Assembly: GCF_000369005.1 (NCBI RefSeq)
Contig: NZ_KB849765.1
Span: forward strand, 1,083,881-1,147,880
DNA: 64,000 bases
Source of the DNA: Acinetobacter beijerinckii CIP 110307
Lineage (GTDB): Bacteria > Pseudomonadota > Gammaproteobacteria > Pseudomonadales > Moraxellaceae
Reading direction: 5' to 3'
The notes under the pieces were generated by a model. The model had not been told where the DNA came from and did no database searches. It saw only the letters and a program-made list of their open reading frames with translations. A program made the position numbers and the translations under genes. Each line of letters begins with the position of its first letter. The stretch's first letter is position 1. Of the stretch, positions 9,388 through 18,267 are shown piece by piece.

Positions 9388-11481
9388 ATGTTATTGAAAC
9401 AGTTGTTGGCTTTCCGACCAAGTCGACTTGACCTCATTTTTGCATGTAAGACATTTGTAGCAGGCATGCTGGCACTGTTTATTTCATTTGAACTGGATCT
9501 GATTAATCCAATGTGGTCGATTGGGACGGTGATGATTATTGCGAATCCCTATTCAGGGATGGTGTCTTCAAAATGTGTTTATCGTTTAGTGGGAACCTTC
9601 GCAGGTGCAATCATTGCTTTATTGCTGACACCTCATTTTATTAATACCCCTTGGTTATTCACCATTATTTTATCTTTGTGGGTTGGCTTTGCTTTATATG
9701 TTTCTTTGCTCGATCGTACACCGCGAAGCTATGTATTTATGTTAGCGGGTTATTCGACAGCCATGATTGTCTATAACGCGATTACCTATATTGATACCTA
9801 TAATATTTTTGATATTGCTGTGGCACGCGTATTGGAAATTTCGGTTGGCGTAATTGCAACCGCAGTGGTTTCAGCGACGTTTTTTCCTGTTCATATTGGT
9901 GCACTGATTAAACAACGCGTCAATAAAACGTTAAATGATTTAGAAACGACGTTTGAAAAACTTATTTCGGTTCAACAGACATCAGAAAATTATACGCAAA
10001 TTTTGTCGGTCATCACGCGTGATGCTTCAGATATTCATGCTTTGGCTGTGCATTTGGCTTATGAAAAAGGTGAGCTAAAAGGCATGACTAAACCCTTGCA
10101 GGAGATGTTGCATCAGGTGTCATTGGTGGTCGCTAATTTGGTAGCTTTGTCTCAACGGATCAAGCAGCTTGAACAGATGCAGTTGGCAAATCTTGTTGCA
10201 CATTTAAATGCTATTCGTGAGCATACCTTAGCCTTTTTGAAGCAAGAGCGCAGTTTAGTACCTAGTGATTTATTAACATTGCCTCATGGCTTTGAAGATG
10301 ATTTTAATCAATTGATTGATCGTGCAAGCGCCGATCAACAGATTGTACTTGCTGCTTTAAAAATGGATATACGTCATTTTATTTCGAATATCTTGGCGGT
10401 CAAACTACTTTGGCAGCAGATTCAGCAGGGTAATAAAGAGATACCACCTGAAATTACAGCGATTACAACCAGATATCCAAGTTTGCATCGCGATCATGGC
10501 ATAGCAATTCGCGGAGGGATTAGTGCCGTGCTGATCACTTTTATTGTGACTGCTGCATGGATTATTTCAGGCTGGAAAGCAGGCTTTATGATGGCGCAAA
10601 TGGGTGCAATTACAGCATGTATTTTGACGGCTTTAGACAATCCTGTACCTGTGTTACGGATCTTTATTTGGGGAAGTCTGGTTTCAGCGGTTTTGGTATT
10701 TGTTTATGCATTTGGCATTTTTCCACACATTACTCACTTTTGGCAGTTGGCATTGGTTTTATTTCCTGTGTTCTTAGTCGCTGTAAGTATGATGGCGAAT
10801 CAGATCCTGATGCCTGTGGGTATGGTGCTAGGAATTAACACCATGATGGGATTGAATCTGCATAATAAATATAGCATCGATGCTGTTTCTTATTTAGATA
10901 GCTCATTTGCCATGATCCTCGGTGTGCTTGTTTCACTGATTGTGATTGACCTTGTGCGTGCGGTTTCACCTGATACCAGTGCGACACGAATCTTAGCATT
11001 ACATTATCAAGCCATGCGTCAGGCGTTGAGTCTCACATATGGTATTGAGTTCAAAATTCACTTACGCAGCATGTTAGATCGTGTCGGGGTGTTGAATACA
11101 AAAATGGTACAGCATCCTGATATAAAGCAATCGATACAGAATGCACTGATTGAGAGTAGCTCAATTATTGATTTGGTGCGTTTACAAGAAATTAGTCAAA
11201 AGCTTCCTGAGCATATTTATTTACAAAGCGAAGTGAACATCTTGCAACAGCAACTTACTGACTATTTTCAAGCGCAAGAAAAGCAATTATCACTCAATCA
11301 TTTTTCAGTTCAGATTGTTCGTCAAATCAAGTTGTTGCAGGAAATTGCACAGCAGCTAGATGACGCTCAGTTAAGTCGAAGACTATTAATTTCTCTCAAT
11401 AATATCTGTGAAAGTATTGGGCATGTCGCGACAGATCAGATGAGTTCAGAAACATATGACGTAGGTATAGCGCATGGGTGA
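9388..11481 (+). CDS. FUSC-family inner-membrane permease, aromatic-acid-exporter (AaeB) type
   Basis: A 697-residue membrane protein with two blocks of membrane helices (about residues 15-160 and 365-520) and long cytoplasmic segments after each. It carries the fusaric acid resistance/AaeB layout: PMWSIGTVMIIANPYSGMV in the first block and GWKAGFMMAQMGAITACIL in the second. The gene overlaps the next one by eight bases, and a HlyD-type adaptor follows, so the three probably form an envelope export system for aromatic carboxylic acids or similar compounds, in the manner of E. coli AaeXAB. The substrate cannot be read from sequence; divergent IclR control is inferred. Confidence 0.88.
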   Translation: MLLKQLLAFRPSRLDLIFACKTFVAGMLALFISFELDLINPMWSIGTVMIIANPYSGMVSSKCVYRLVGTFAGAIIALLLTPHFINTPWLFTIILSLWVGFALYVSLLDRTPRSYVFMLAGYSTAMIVYNAITYIDTYNIFDIAVARVLEISVGVIATAVVSATFFPVHIGALIKQRVNKTLNDLETTFEKLISVQQTSENYTQILSVITRDASDIHALAVHLAYEKGELKGMTKPLQEMLHQVSLVVANLVALSQRIKQLEQMQLANLVAHLNAIREHTLAFLKQERSLVPSDLLTLPHGFEDDFNQLIDRASADQQIVLAALKMDIRHFISNILAVKLLWQQIQQGNKEIPPEITAITTRYPSLHRDHGIAIRGGISAVLITFIVTAAWIISGWKAGFMMAQMGAITACILTALDNPVPVLRIFIWGSLVSAVLVFVYAFGIFPHITHFWQLALVLFPVFLVAVSMMANQILMPVGMVLGINTMMGLNLHNKYSIDAVSYLDSSFAMILGVLVSLIVIDLVRAVSPDTSATRILALHYQAMRQALSLTYGIEFKIHLRSMLDRVGVLNTKMVQHPDIKQSIQNALIESSSIIDLVRLQEISQKLPEHIYLQSEVNILQQQLTDYFQAQEKQLSLNHFSVQIVRQIKLLQEIAQQLDDAQLSRRLLISLNNICESIGHVATDQMSSETYDVGIAHG

Positions 11482-11674
11482 GATTAATGTTTATGGGATT
11501 TATATTCCCATTCTGTTGGTTCAAGCAATTATAGCCTATGTGATTTTTAAGCTTATGAGTCCATTGATTGATCGTTTGGTCGCGAAAGAGTGGATCGCTC
11601 TGCCGAGCATATTTAATTTGTGCTTTTACTTGGGTTTGCTGTTATTGGTGCATTGGATATTCATTTGGCTGTAA
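11474..11674 (+). CDS. DUF1656 (AaeX-like) small membrane protein
   Basis: A 66-residue protein with two hydrophobic helices (about 8-28 and 46-65) and the short charged middle typical of DUF1656 proteins, which always accompany FUSC permeases and HlyD adaptors. It overlaps the end of the permease gene by eight bases, indicating translational coupling. Its role in such exporters is not established; it is likely to be a small inner-membrane component. Confidence 0.85.
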   Translation: MGEINVYGIYIPILLVQAIIAYVIFKLMSPLIDRLVAKEWIALPSIFNLCFYLGLLLLVHWIFIWL

Positions 11675-11745
11675 GTCGTACGTTTCAAAATAGAGATTCA
11701 ATCCTAAATTTAATCATTTAAAGATATGTGGTAAAGGTAATCAAC

Positions 11746-12747
11746 ATGAATGCATTTGATGTGCGAAAAGTCATACGTCCTGTGGTATTGGTGCTTTCGG
11801 TTTTAATTGCGATTTATGCAATTGTGCATTTATGGAATTACTATAATGCTGCGCCATGGACACGTGATGGGCGAGTCCGTGGTGATGTGATACAGGTCGC
11901 TTCTGATGTGAATGGTTTGGTGACAGAGGTCTTGGTACAAGATAACCAAACGGTTAAGAAGGGACAGGTGCTCTTTAAAGTTGATGTTGCACGTCAAGCA
12001 CTTGATGTTGAGCAAGCTAAGTCTGATTTAGCTAAAGCCAAAGCGGGTCTCGCACAGGCACACGCAAATTTGGCAGGTGCTAAAGCCAGTTTAGTGAAGA
12101 CCGAAGCCAATATGAAACTTGCAGAAAAGAATGCAGCACGTTATGCCAGCTTGATGGATGGTGCTATTTCTAAGCAAGAACAAGATCAAGTGCTTTCAAC
12201 ACGTGATCAAGCCTTGGCTGAGCGTGAACAATACACAGCAAGTATTGAACAAGCCAATGCTGCTATTCAACAACAGCAAGCACTGATTGAGGTGGCGAAT
12301 AGTAATTTGCATTTGGCTCAGCTCAATTTAAATCGATCAGAAGTCGTTGCTCCCGCAGATGGTACTTTAGCAAACTTTGATTTGCGTGTTGGTAATTATG
12401 TGAAGATTGGACAAGCAGTTGCTGCATTGTTAGATCGTCATCAGCTTTATGTCGTGGGATATTTTGAAGAGACAAAATTGAATCGTATTCATGTCGGTGA
12501 CGCAGCAACAGTTCAGTTGATGGGCGATCGCCAGTTGATTCACGGGCATGTTCAAGGAATTGCGACAGGCATTGAAGATCGGGAGCGTTCAGGTAGTTCC
12601 AATTTACTTGCAAATGTAAATCCAACCTTTAGTTGGGTACGTTTAGCACAACGTGTCCCTGTAAAAATCATGCTTGATGAGCAACCACAGAATCCCTTAG
12701 CCTTTGTTTCAGGGCGTACGGCGACAGTTCGAATTATTGAGAAGTAG
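11746..12747 (+). CDS. HlyD-family periplasmic adaptor (membrane fusion protein), AaeA/EmrA-like
   Basis: A 333-residue adaptor: a single N-terminal membrane anchor (about 8-28), the biotinyl-lipoyl half motif WTRDGRVRGDVIQVASDVNG followed by VTEVLVQDNQTVKKGQVLF, an alpha-helical coiled-coil hairpin rich in Ala/Gln/Lys (about 85-185), the second lipoyl half (NRSEVVAPADGTLANFDLRVG) and a beta-barrel domain. It should link the FUSC permease to an outer-membrane channel. I use ATG 11746 because AAAGGT (11733-11738) lies seven bases upstream; the GTG at 11728 overlaps that ribosome site. It is the last gene of the operon; no outer-membrane factor gene is adjacent. Confidence 0.9.
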   Translation: MNAFDVRKVIRPVVLVLSVLIAIYAIVHLWNYYNAAPWTRDGRVRGDVIQVASDVNGLVTEVLVQDNQTVKKGQVLFKVDVARQALDVEQAKSDLAKAKAGLAQAHANLAGAKASLVKTEANMKLAEKNAARYASLMDGAISKQEQDQVLSTRDQALAEREQYTASIEQANAAIQQQQALIEVANSNLHLAQLNLNRSEVVAPADGTLANFDLRVGNYVKIGQAVAALLDRHQLYVVGYFEETKLNRIHVGDAATVQLMGDRQLIHGHVQGIATGIEDRERSGSSNLLANVNPTFSWVRLAQRVPVKIMLDEQPQNPLAFVSGRTATVRIIEK

Positions 12748-12804
12748 CGATATACAACGTTTTCGCAAAAACTCATCCACTTTCAATATAAATACGCAAT
12801 TCAA

Positions 12805-12830
12805 CCTACTTTGGTAGAAACCAAAGTAGG
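12805..12830. terminator. Strong hairpin between convergent genes, possible bidirectional terminator
   Basis: An 11-bp perfect stem, CCTACTTTGGT with ACCAAAGTAGG, closed by the loop AGAA. It lies between the converging adaptor and ruvX genes. Neither side has a T run, so it is not a textbook intrinsic terminator; it may block 3' exonucleases or act as a bidirectional transcript end. Confidence 0.5.
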
Positions 12831-12938
12831 TCAATGGGACGATTTCTTCTTTAGATGCTTTTTGCAGAAACAAAAATATTGTGTATAGCGCTAGGTTTTA
12901 TATCAATAGACAATAATAAAAAGATTGAGTATTTACGG

Positions 12939-13382
12939 TTAAGGCGTAATGCCAGCAGGATCACGATACCAACTTTGGATGAGTAGAGCAGCTGCAAAAC
13001 TATCAGCTGATAAGCGTTTAGCTTGACCTTTATTTTGATAAGACTCTAGTTCTTCTCTCGCTTCGCGGGTCGTCAAGCGCTCGTCTACCATCCATGTTTC
13101 CACATTGGTTTGATGGCGTAGGCGACGTGCGAATTTCCGCGCACGAGCAGAGAGTTCAGACTCACTATCATCCATATTAAGCGGTAAACCAACTAAAAAT
13201 AAGTTAGGTTGCCATTCTTTGACCAGTTTCAAAAGTTGATTCCAGTCAGGAATACCATCTTTCATGATAAATAGAGGAAGAGGATTGGCACTTTCAATAC
13301 TGGATTGACCAATCGCGACCCCCATTTTTTGTGTCCCAAAATCAAATGCCATAATGGATTGTGAGGTTTTTAAATCAAGCAT
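12939..13382 (-). CDS. ruvX: Putative pre-16S rRNA nuclease / Holliday junction resolvase-like YqgF
   Basis: An RNase H-fold nuclease of about 147 residues, essential in many bacteria and implicated in 5' maturation of 16S rRNA. Seen here: the first catalytic Asp in [16 protein letters not shown], the [14 protein letters not shown] loop, and [12 protein letters not shown] leading to the [12 protein letters not shown] motif with a conserved Asp. The ATG at 13382 overlaps the yqgE stop by eight bases, as usual for a coupled pair; a TTG six codons upstream would only lengthen the overlap. The yqgE-ruvX order is common in gammaproteobacteria. Confidence 0.92.
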   Translation of the reverse strand: MLDLKTSQSIMAFDFGTQKMGVAIGQSSIESANPLPLFIMKDGIPDWNQLLKLVKEWQPNLFLVGLPLNMDDSESELSARARKFARRLRHQTNVETWMVDERLTTREAREELESYQNKGQAKRLSADSFAAALLIQSWYRDPAGITP

Positions 13383-13929
13383 GACCGATCTCTGAAGCAA
13401 ACCAAGTACGGTCTACACCAATTTTCTTGTATGCTGCATCCCAACGATCGTCATATGGTAGGTTAAAAATCAAATCCATGTCTGAGTCACAAATCAGCCA
13501 ATCACCACGCGCCATTTCTTCTTCAAGTTGATTCTTCCCCCAACTTGCATAGCCTAAAGCAATTTGATAACGCCCAACCCCTTCATTATGCGCAATTGCA
13601 TCTAAAATATCTTTACTGGTCGTGATACAGACATTTTCACCTACAGCAATTGATGAATGCCATGTTGGTTGACCTGTATGTAGTACAAAACCTGCTTCAG
13701 GGCGTAGCGGACCACCTTGTAAAACCGCATGTGGTTGTACATTATCTGCATCGATTTCTAAATCATTTAGCAATTCTTTGATTTGTAAATCGGAAGGACG
13801 ATTAATCACAATGCCTTGAGCGCCGTCTTCATCATGGCGTGCAACATAGATGACTGTATTAGCAAAGAAGTCATCTGCCATGTCTGGTGGAGCGATGAGA
13901 CAACGATGAGTTAAATATTGTTTCGTCAC
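13375..13929 (-). CDS. yqgE: YqgE/AlgH family protein
   Basis: A 184-residue member of UPF0301 (AlgH). The family signature is clear: [20 protein letters not shown] at the N-terminus, then [29 protein letters not shown] and [15 protein letters not shown]. The start is GTG. The biochemical role of the family is unsettled; in Pseudomonas it was linked to alginate regulation, which need not apply here. Genomic pairing with ruvX is the strongest contextual fact. Confidence 0.92.
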   Translation of the reverse strand: MTKQYLTHRCLIAPPDMADDFFANTVIYVARHDEDGAQGIVINRPSDLQIKELLNDLEIDADNVQPHAVLQGGPLRPEAGFVLHTGQPTWHSSIAVGENVCITTSKDILDAIAHNEGVGRYQIALGYASWGKNQLEEEMARGDWLICDSDMDLIFNLPYDDRWDAAYKKIGVDRTWFASEIGHA

Positions 13930-14043
13930 CTAGGCGGTACTCCATCAAAATATTATGTTGATTGATCTATATAGGTTCTTTTTATCAACATACAAGAGTT
14001 AATCGGATTTCGCCAATCATTTTCTAATATTTTATAAGCGCAT

Positions 14044-15705
14044 TTAGTTAGGTTGGAATTTAAGTTGACGTAGTTGTTTCGCGTGCTGCAACGTGGTTTC
14101 ACTAATTTCAACGCCACCTGACATGCGAGCAAGTTCTAAAATACGTTGCTCTTCATTAAGTTCAATGATGGTGCTGCTGGCGGGATCGGTTTGTTGTTTT
14201 TTCACCAGTAAATGCTGATCGGATTGAGCAGCAACTTGAGCTTGATGTGTAATACAAAGTAATTGAACATGTTGAGCTAAATCTGCCAATAATCGACCGA
14301 CCACTTCCGCCGTTCCACCACTAATACCAACATCAATTTCATCAAACACCAATACTTCAGATTCGGTTTTTTCTGCATTCATCACTTGCATAACCAATGC
14401 AATACGTGAGAGTTCACCGCCTGATGCAACACGTGCTAAAGGCTGAGCTGGAATGCCTTTGTTGGCGGTAAATAGAAGTTGAATAAAGCTCAAACCTTCG
14501 GCATTTTCTGATTCCATCGGTTCAAATTTAAATTCAAAATATGCTTCAGGCAGAGCAAGTGCTTTTACTTGTTCAGTGAGTTGTTTTGCCAGTGGAATCG
14601 CTGCTTCACGTCGAATTTCATCTAAATATTGTGCTTTTTGTTTATAGTCTTGGTATGAGATTTCAACCTGTTCAGCCAAAGTTTCAGGATCTTCTAACTG
14701 ATGTAATTGTTCTAATTCTTGTTGCCATGTCTCATATTCTTGTTTGAGCAGTTCTGGCTGAGTGCGATACTTACGCGCTAAGCGATGAAAGATTTCTAAG
14801 GTTGCATTGAGCTGTTCCATCCGTTCTGGATCAAAACTTTGACGATCAATAAATTGACGTAAGCTCGCAGTGGCATCGTCTATTTCGCTTTGTGCATTTA
14901 ACAAGGCATTATAAATATTGGCTAATTGTTCACTACGACCAGCATGAGATTCTAGCCGACGAATGATTGAGGCGACTTCTTGGGTAATATTTTGTTCCGC
15001 TTCATCCAAGACATTGAGGCTATAACTACAGTCTTGCATAATATGTTCGTGATGGCTAAGTCGGTCAAACTCTTGTTCCGTTTCCCGATAATCCGTTTGA
15101 ACAATCTCTTCAAGTTCTTCAATTTGTGAGGCTAAATTTTGTATTTTTTGAATACGGGTCGCCTGTGCATCTAATGCAGATTGGTGTTGCCGAATGTTTT
15201 TCTGCCAAGTCGAATAAGCTTCACGCACAGCATTGGCTGGTTCTGCAAAATTATTATAACGGTCTAACCAATGTTTAGGATAGGGTGGTTCAAGTAACTG
15301 TTGTTGGCTGTGCTGACTATAAAGTTGTACCAGTAAACGTCCAATTTCTTTCAATTCAGCTAAGCTACTTGGGCGCCCATTGATCCACGCTTTACTACGA
15401 CCCGTGGCAAAAATGACACGTCTTAGATGAATCTCACCAGAATCATCACCAAGTTCATGTTCTGTTAGCCAATTTGCTTCAGCACTATCAGATTGATAAC
15501 TAAAAACAGCAGTAATATCTGCTTTATCAGCACCATAACGCACATAGTTGGTATCTGTACGTTCACCCAAGCAAGCAGACAGTGCATCTAACAATAATGA
15601 TTTTCCTGCACCTGTTTCTCCAGTCAGCACATTGAAGCCTTGTTCAATATCCAATGCCAAATGATCTGCAAGTGCAAAATTAATTAAAGTTAAATGGGTG
15701 AGCAT
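14044..15705 (-). CDS. recN: DNA repair protein RecN
   Basis: An SMC-like ATPase used in double-strand break repair. The 553 residues show the N-terminal Walker A (NVLTGETGAGKSLLLDALSA, about 25-44), two coiled-coil arms (about 155-215 and 270-375), then the C-terminal ABC signature (PLARVASGGELSRIALVMQ), Walker B (EVLVFDEIDVGISGG) and a switch His in LLCITHQAQVAAQSD. Length is normal. A -35/-10 pair is visible upstream. I see no LexA-type CTGT-N8-ACAG box, consistent with Acinetobacter lacking a classical LexA, so damage control would have to work otherwise. Confidence 0.96.
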   Translation of the reverse strand: MLTHLTLINFALADHLALDIEQGFNVLTGETGAGKSLLLDALSACLGERTDTNYVRYGADKADITAVFSYQSDSAEANWLTEHELGDDSGEIHLRRVIFATGRSKAWINGRPSSLAELKEIGRLLVQLYSQHSQQQLLEPPYPKHWLDRYNNFAEPANAVREAYSTWQKNIRQHQSALDAQATRIQKIQNLASQIEELEEIVQTDYRETEQEFDRLSHHEHIMQDCSYSLNVLDEAEQNITQEVASIIRRLESHAGRSEQLANIYNALLNAQSEIDDATASLRQFIDRQSFDPERMEQLNATLEIFHRLARKYRTQPELLKQEYETWQQELEQLHQLEDPETLAEQVEISYQDYKQKAQYLDEIRREAAIPLAKQLTEQVKALALPEAYFEFKFEPMESENAEGLSFIQLLFTANKGIPAQPLARVASGGELSRIALVMQVMNAEKTESEVLVFDEIDVGISGGTAEVVGRLLADLAQHVQLLCITHQAQVAAQSDQHLLVKKQQTDPASSTIIELNEEQRILELARMSGGVEISETTLQHAKQLRQLKFQPN

Positions 15706-15737
15706 ATATGCATCCAGTGCATGAAATCTTTTGCTTA

Positions 15738-15766
15738 AAGATAGAGAAATTTTAGCAAGGCGACAA
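15738..15766 (-). promoter_or_regulatory. Predicted recN promoter
   Basis: On the minus strand TTGTCG (15766-15761) and TATCTT (15743-15738) are separated by 17 bases, placing transcription start about 25 bases ahead of the recN ATG. Moderate match to sigma-70 consensus. Confidence 0.5.
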
Positions 15767-16058
15767 GAGTATCTTGTTTGATCCGTGCAAATCAGTGCTG
15801 ATTTTTTGAAACTAAAATGTTTGCAATCTTATTGTAAATAAATAACTTGATAATTTAGGGGAATAAAATTTTGAGCCATATTGGGAAACTCAATGTTTAG
15901 TGGATATATCCGCTTTTTTATGTTGCGAAATTCTTTAGTCGAAAGGTATGAAAATTGCTGAGTAAGCATGATAAAAATGGATTGATTAGTGACGCAGGCA
16001 CAATTAAACTACGTCCATCATAACCTAATATAAATGCTGCATTATTTGGAGAGTAGGC
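15767..16058. other. Intergenic region between recN and ppnP
   Basis: Together with the recN promoter this is a 353-base divergent gap. It contains a 7-bp inverted repeat with a two-base centre (AAATCAG 15789-15795, CTGATTT 15798-15804) about 25 bases upstream of the recN -35, and a small hairpin with a T run (AGTGGA/TCCGCT at 15899-15914, then five T) that would end a plus-strand transcript. No coding frame is visible. The ppnP promoter was not identified with confidence. Confidence 0.4.
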
Positions 16059-16385
16059 ATGAGTTCAGTGCAGTTTGATCATGTTACGGTCATTAAAAAG
16101 TCAAATGTATATTTTGGCGGGGCATGTATCAGCCATACCGTACAATTTGAAGATGGTACGAAAAAGACGTTAGGTGTGATTTTGCCCACTGAACAACCTT
16201 TAACTTTTGAGACCCACGTACCTGAGCGTATGGAAATCATTTCTGGCGAATGTCGTGTAAAAATTGCAGATAGCACAGAAAGTGAATTATTTCGTGCAGG
16301 GCAGTCTTTCTATGTTCCTGGCAATAGCATGTTCCATATCGAAGCTGATGAAGTGCTCGATTATGTTTGCCATCTAGAAGGCTAA
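16059..16385 (+). CDS. ppnP: Pyrimidine/purine nucleoside phosphorylase
   Basis: A 108-residue small cupin of the PpnP (YaiE, DUF1255) family, which phosphorolyses a broad range of nucleosides to base and ribose-1-phosphate. Family marks are NVYFGGACISHTVQFEDG with KKTLGVILP, then ETHVPERMEIISGECRV and GQSFYVPGNSMFHIE. GGAGAG sits six to eleven bases before the ATG. It is monocistronic, followed by two successive terminators. Confidence 0.93.
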   Translation: MSSVQFDHVTVIKKSNVYFGGACISHTVQFEDGTKKTLGVILPTEQPLTFETHVPERMEIISGECRVKIADSTESELFRAGQSFYVPGNSMFHIEADEVLDYVCHLEG

Positions 16386-16424
16386 CCTATTCAACTGTAA
16401 ATCGAGTACACTATATCTAAAGAG

Positions 16425-16456
16425 AATCCTGTAAAGTCATTTACAGGATTTTTTTA
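16425..16456 (+). terminator. First terminator after ppnP
   Basis: A perfect 11-bp stem (AATCCTGTAAA at 16425-16435 with TTTACAGGATT at 16440-16450), loop GTCA, followed by more T. Confidence 0.9.
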
Positions 16457-16488
16457 TTAAATTCTCTTGCGGAGCTATTCGCTACTCA

Positions 16489-16520
16489 CCTGTAAAGTTA
16501 CTTTGCAGGATTTTTATTTT
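16489..16520 (+). terminator. Second, similar terminator after ppnP
   Basis: Stem CCTGTAAAG/CTTTGCAGG (16489-16497 with 16501-16509; one G-T pair), loop TTA, followed by ATTTTTATTTT. The stem sequence closely resembles the first terminator, suggesting duplication of the element. Confidence 0.75.
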
Positions 16521-16575
16521 TCTAAATTTCATTTTTTCTCTCTGAGTTCAAGAGGGAATACAGAAGAGGTCGTTC

Positions 16576-17325
16576 ATGGCAAAACCTGAATATTATTATG
16601 GCGTTCATTCAGTGGAGTCATTGCTAGAGTTAGAGCCTGAACGAGTTTTGACTTTATTTACTTTAAAAGGTCGTGACGACCAACGGCTACAAAAGATTTT
16701 GCAACTTGCAGAACCTTTTGGGATTAGCGTACAAAAAGCCAGCCGTGATAGTTTGGAAAAGTTGGCAGGTTTGCCTTTTCATCAAGGTGTAGTTGCAGCT
16801 GTACGTCCGCATCCAACCTTAAATGAAAAAGATTTAGATGATTTAATGCAACAAAATCCAGATGCTTTGTTACTGGCGCTGGACCAAGTCACTGATCCTC
16901 ATAATCTTGGTGCTTGCATTCGTACTGCTGCTGCTATGGGCGTTCAGGCAGTGATCGTTCCGCGTGATCGTTCCGCAAACTTGACACCGACTGCTCGTAA
17001 AGTGGCAGCAGGCGGTGCAGAGAAAGTTAAATTTATCCAAGTGACTAATTTAGCTCGAACCCTAGCCCATTTAAAAGAAACCACTCATACACGAGTGATT
17101 GGCACCATGTTGGATGAAAAGGCTTTACCGATTCAACAATGTGATTTTAAGGGTCCTGTTGTGATCGTAATGGGCGCAGAAGATACGGGTTTGAGACCGA
17201 TTACCCAGACTCAGTGTGATCATACAGTCTATATCCCGATGTCTGGTGATTTACAAAGTCTAAATGTAAGTGTAGCCACAGGCATGGCACTTTATGAAGC
17301 ATGCCGCCAACGTAGTGTTGTATAA
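16576..17325 (+). CDS. rlmB: 23S rRNA (guanosine-2251-2'-O)-methyltransferase
   Basis: A SPOUT (TrmH-type) methyltransferase of 249 residues that methylates the ribose of G2251 in the peptidyl-transferase P loop. N-terminal substrate-binding domain (YYYGVHSVESLLE), then the SPOUT motifs: motif 1 LLALDQVTDPHNLGACIRTA (about 100-119), motif 2 VIVMGAEDTGLRP (about 196-208) and motif 3 IPMSGDLQSLNVSVATGMAL (about 221-240), which forms the knot. The start ATG is preceded by AGAGG. The following transporter gene begins 31 bases downstream and may be co-transcribed. Confidence 0.96.
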   Translation: MAKPEYYYGVHSVESLLELEPERVLTLFTLKGRDDQRLQKILQLAEPFGISVQKASRDSLEKLAGLPFHQGVVAAVRPHPTLNEKDLDDLMQQNPDALLLALDQVTDPHNLGACIRTAAAMGVQAVIVPRDRSANLTPTARKVAAGGAEKVKFIQVTNLARTLAHLKETTHTRVIGTMLDEKALPIQQCDFKGPVVIVMGAEDTGLRPITQTQCDHTVYIPMSGDLQSLNVSVATGMALYEACRQRSVV

Positions 17326-17355
17326 TTGGTCTAAGTATTGCCAATGTAATTCCAA

Positions 17356-18267
17356 ATGACCGCTCGTACGCAAGGTTATCTATTTGTATTGATTACAATG
17401 TGCATTTGGGGAGGATTTACGATTTTCTCCCGTTTAAATGCACATTGGCATATCAGTATGTGGGATCTTGTTGCAATGCGTTTTGCAATTGCTTCTTTGA
17501 TATTATTGCCTGTTTTAATTTATAAAAAAGATTTGGCCTTCTTATGGCATCCTAAGCCTGTGATCTTGGCATTGATCGGTGGTTTAGCCTATTGTTTCAC
17601 AGTATATACCGCTTTTTTACATGCGCCAGCAGCGCATGCTGCTATTTTCCTAAATGGTTGTATTCCTTTATGTACCGCGGTAGCAGCCTATATCTTATTT
17701 AGACAACCCTTTGATAAACATACTTGGTTGAGCTTGATTATCATGATGGCTGCATTGGCATTGATGAGCTATTTAATGCTACAAGATCAAGCTTCAGTAT
17801 TGGGGTGGGGGGATGTACTGCTTTTTATTAGTGCTGCATGGTGGGGTATTTTTACTGTTTTACTCAAACAATGGAAACTATCAGCTTGGCATGCAACCGC
17901 GGGGGTGGTGATTTGGTCAGCAATCATCTATTTACCCATTTACATTTTATTTATTCCTAAACATTTTCAGGATGCAGCGCCAATACATTTGCTAATTCAA
18001 GGGCTATTTCATGGTGTATTGGTGGTTATTATCGCTACATTAACTTACGTTGCAGCCATCCAACGCTTAGGCGCATTTAAAACAGGAAGTATTGTCACGC
18101 TAGCTCCTTTTATTGCAGCTATTGTTGCTGTGCCGTTATTAAATGAAAACCTAAACCCTGCAATTATCTCGGGTTTAGTTGGTATGGGGGTAGGAGCATT
18201 ACAGCCTTGGCGATGGTTGCGTAAAGATAGTTTGGCAACAAAGCTTGAACAGCAAGCAAAAAATTAA
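17356..18267 (+). CDS. EamA/DMT-superfamily transporter
   Basis: A 303-residue inner-membrane protein with about ten hydrophobic segments arranged as two EamA repeats (roughly 5-140 and 150-285), the usual drug/metabolite transporter architecture. The substrate is not predictable. It starts 31 bases after rlmB, and its stop codon overlaps the coaE stop on the other strand by four bases, so transcripts converge here with no room for a separate terminator. Confidence 0.88.
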   Translation: MTARTQGYLFVLITMCIWGGFTIFSRLNAHWHISMWDLVAMRFAIASLILLPVLIYKKDLAFLWHPKPVILALIGGLAYCFTVYTAFLHAPAAHAAIFLNGCIPLCTAVAAYILFRQPFDKHTWLSLIIMMAALALMSYLMLQDQASVLGWGDVLLFISAAWWGIFTVLLKQWKLSAWHATAGVVIWSAIIYLPIYILFIPKHFQDAAPIHLLIQGLFHGVLVVIIATLTYVAAIQRLGAFKTGSIVTLAPFIAAIVAVPLLNENLNPAIISGLVGMGVGALQPWRWLRKDSLATKLEQQAKN

